From the NCBI GenBank assembly GCA_021796315.1, contig JAJYOH010000285.1, positions 1 to 7,532 on the forward strand: a stretch of DNA of 7,532 bases, in the 5' to 3' direction. This document shows, piece by piece, positions 5,875 to 7,532 of this stretch; position 1 is the first letter of the stretch, and the number at the start of each line of letters is the position of its first letter. This DNA is from Chloroflexota bacterium (lineage in GTDB: Bacteria; Chloroflexota; Anaerolineae; Anaerolineales; Villigracilaceae). Position numbers and translations under genes: made by a program. The notes under the pieces were generated by a model. It did no database searches. It had not been told where the DNA came from and saw nothing but the letters and a program-made list of their open reading frames with translations.

Positions 5875-7532
5875 ATGTCCAACTTCACGCTTCAAGACAT
5901 TGCCAGCACAAGCCTGGCCACCGTTCTCTTCTCGTTAATCTATGTTGCGCCAGGATACGTGGTTGGCTGGCTATTCGATCTCTTCGATTTCAGAAAGCGC
6001 TTGCCTGCCACGCGCTTTGTAATTGCAATTGTTCTGTCGATTGCGATCAGCCCGATCATCACTTTTCTCACTTGGCATCTGATCTCGGTTACAGCCACCT
6101 TCATCACGCTTGGCGGATTCGCAATTGTCTTCATAATTATTCTGGCAAAAACGAGACAAATCTCAACTCCAAAAGAAACGAAACGACTGCAATCAATTGC
6201 TCTTTATATTGCTGCGGGATGGTCAATTTTATCAATTCTGTCGCTAGTTGACATTCAATGGGGAAACCGGCTTTACTACAGTGTGATCTCATTCGACTTC
6301 ACGTCCCGCGCGGCCGTTATTAACGCCATGACACGCAGCGGAGTGCCGCCCATCAATCCTAGTTACTTTCCGGGGCATCCTGTCCGCCTGACATATTTAT
6401 ATTATTTCTGGTACATCCCTTGCAGTCTTGTGGCTCAACTAGGCGGTCCCTGGGTGGACGGGCGCATTGCCATGATCGCCAGTGTCGCATGGTGTGGATT
6501 GGCACTTATGGCAACCATCGCCTTATACTTGCGACTGCGAAATCCTGCCAGTGGCGCAAAAGCCTGGAAGTCTGCGTTGGTGGGGAACAGCCTGCTGCTC
6601 ATCAGCGGCCTGGATTTTATCCCAGCGTTATTTTTGACGATCTCCACCCGCTTGACAAATGGGTATTCTTTTCTTCAAGGAGATATTGAACAGTGGAATG
6701 AGCAGATCACGGCCTGGATCGGAGCGATTTCATGGGTGCCGCATCATGTCGCAGCGGTGATCGCTTGTTTGGCTGGCATGATGTTACTACTGTCCGTCCG
6801 CAGCCAACCGCTTTCCAAACGAATGCAAGCCATGTTTGTTGCTGGACTTGCTTTTGCTTCCGCATTTGGGTTATCTATTTATGTGACACTGGTTTTCGCA
6901 ATTTTCTGGGGCGTTTGGATGATCGTACTATTGCTGCAAAATGAGCGTCAGCTTGGTTTGGTTATGGCGCTCGCAGGAGTTGTTGCCGCGATTGCCATCA
7001 GTCCTTTCATTGTTGGGTTAATTGACGGCGGCTCCGGCTCCACAGGCGGCCTCCCCATCGCGTTTGATGTCCGTAGCTTTTACCCGATTATTCCATTCCT
7101 CCCCAAGTTACACCCAATATTAGTGAGCTTGATTTTTCTTGCCATCCTGCCCCTTAACTATTTAACGGAACTTGGATTCTTTTTCGTGGCCGGATTGCTC
7201 TGGATACAACAACATAACAAAGGTTCCTGGAAAAAGAATCCTTTTCATATGGCAGAAGTCATTCTACTTTCGACGGCAGTTCTCGCCGGTTCATTTACTC
7301 GTTCGACAGCAATCGGCAACAATGACCTGGGCTGGCGCGCCTGGCTTTTGGGTCAATTTGTCCTGCTGATTTGGAGTGTGGACATATTATCAAGGTTTTT
7401 TTTCAACGATTGGCAAAGTAGCAGCCCATCCATTGAAATCGATAAAACCAGAAGGCAGCTAACAGTCTTTCTCATGCTCGGACTGGCCACCACCATAATA
7501 GATGTTGCTTTATTGCGAACATGGCCGATCCT
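5875..7532 (+). CDS. Large polytopic membrane protein, GT-C-like, 3'-partial
   Basis: An ATG at 5875 opens a frame with no stop up to the window end: 552 codons plus two bases. A stop at 5845-5847 in the same frame limits the start; the ribosome binding site is weak (GGCGAG, 10 bases upstream). Hydrophobic segments recur along it, for example near residues 12-34, 47-69, 72-91, 108-124, 173-189, 199-218, 236-256, 290-307, 319-352, 361-382, 412-428, 433-445, 459-472, 488-505 and 529-546. The loop SFDFTSRAAVINAM...GVPPINPSYFPG (139-167) before an aromatic helix (YLYYFWYIP), resembles the acid-containing first outer loop of GT-C transferases. WVPHH (287-291) and GNNDLGWRAW (481-490) look like family motifs, though I cannot name the family. 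A role in adding or processing surface sugars is inferred from context and topology. Confidence 0.8.
   Translation, partial: MSNFTLQDIASTSLATVLFSLIYVAPGYVVGWLFDLFDFRKRLPATRFVIAIVLSIAISPIITFLTWHLISVTATFITLGGFAIVFIIILAKTRQISTPKETKRLQSIALYIAAGWSILSILSLVDIQWGNRLYYSVISFDFTSRAAVINAMTRSGVPPINPSYFPGHPVRLTYLYYFWYIPCSLVAQLGGPWVDGRIAMIASVAWCGLALMATIALYLRLRNPASGAKAWKSALVGNSLLLISGLDFIPALFLTISTRLTNGYSFLQGDIEQWNEQITAWIGAISWVPHHVAAVIACLAGMMLLLSVRSQPLSKRMQAMFVAGLAFASAFGLSIYVTLVFAIFWGVWMIVLLLQNERQLGLVMALAGVVAAIAISPFIVGLIDGGSGSTGGLPIAFDVRSFYPIIPFLPKLHPILVSLIFLAILPLNYLTELGFFFVAGLLWIQQHNKGSWKKNPFHMAEVILLSTAVLAGSFTRSTAIGNNDLGWRAWLLGQFVLLIWSVDILSRFFFNDWQSSSPSIEIDKTRRQLTVFLMLGLATTIIDVALLRTWPI

Noticed and set aside
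6420..7369. Three short + strand open frames (6420-6689, 6732-6944, 7172-7369)
   Set aside because: They are out-of-frame shadows of the long membrane protein that runs from 5875 to the window end.

Overview
The window reads as part of a cell-surface polysaccharide (O-antigen, capsule or S-layer glycan) locus of an environmental bacterium. All six genes lie on the + strand. Nothing fixes the taxon; the moderate, patchy GC and the style of the large membrane proteins would fit Chloroflexota (Anaerolineae), but that is a low-confidence impression. There are no rRNA, tRNA, IS, CRISPR or phage signals.

Layout: (1) 1-1238, the C-terminal part of a polytopic GT-C-like glycosyltransferase whose 5' end lies outside the window; (2) 1276-3072, a full-length thiamine-diphosphate enzyme of the acetolactate-synthase superfamily; (3) 3075-3704, a HAD phosphatase with a strong ribosome binding site; (4) 3743-4846, a NeuB-family PEP-condensing synthase with a C-terminal SAF domain; (5) 4843-5769, a GtrB/ArnC-like polyprenyl-phosphate glycosyltransferase overlapping the previous gene by ATGA; (6) after a 105-base gap, 5875-7532, a large polytopic membrane protein that stays open through the end of the window (552 codons seen).

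How they may work together (inference): the ThDP enzyme, NeuB-like synthase and phosphatase look like a sugar-building cassette. One enzyme would add a two-carbon unit from a 2-keto acid, one would add a three-carbon unit from PEP, and the phosphatase would remove a phosphate. The GT2 enzyme would load a sugar on polyprenyl phosphate, and the flanking multi-pass proteins would use lipid-linked sugars on the outer face of the membrane. The NeuB-like protein keeps the PEP and metal residues of sialic acid synthases but appears to have lost several ManNAc-recognition residues, so the product may not be an ordinary sialic acid. No CMP-sugar synthetase is present in the window.

The most striking pure DNA feature is a perfect 26-base palindrome at 3410-3435, inside the phosphatase gene. 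Base composition is strongly mosaic: genes 1, 3 and 4 are AT-rich, while gene 5 and most of gene 2 are GC-richer. This suggests assembly of the locus from different sources.
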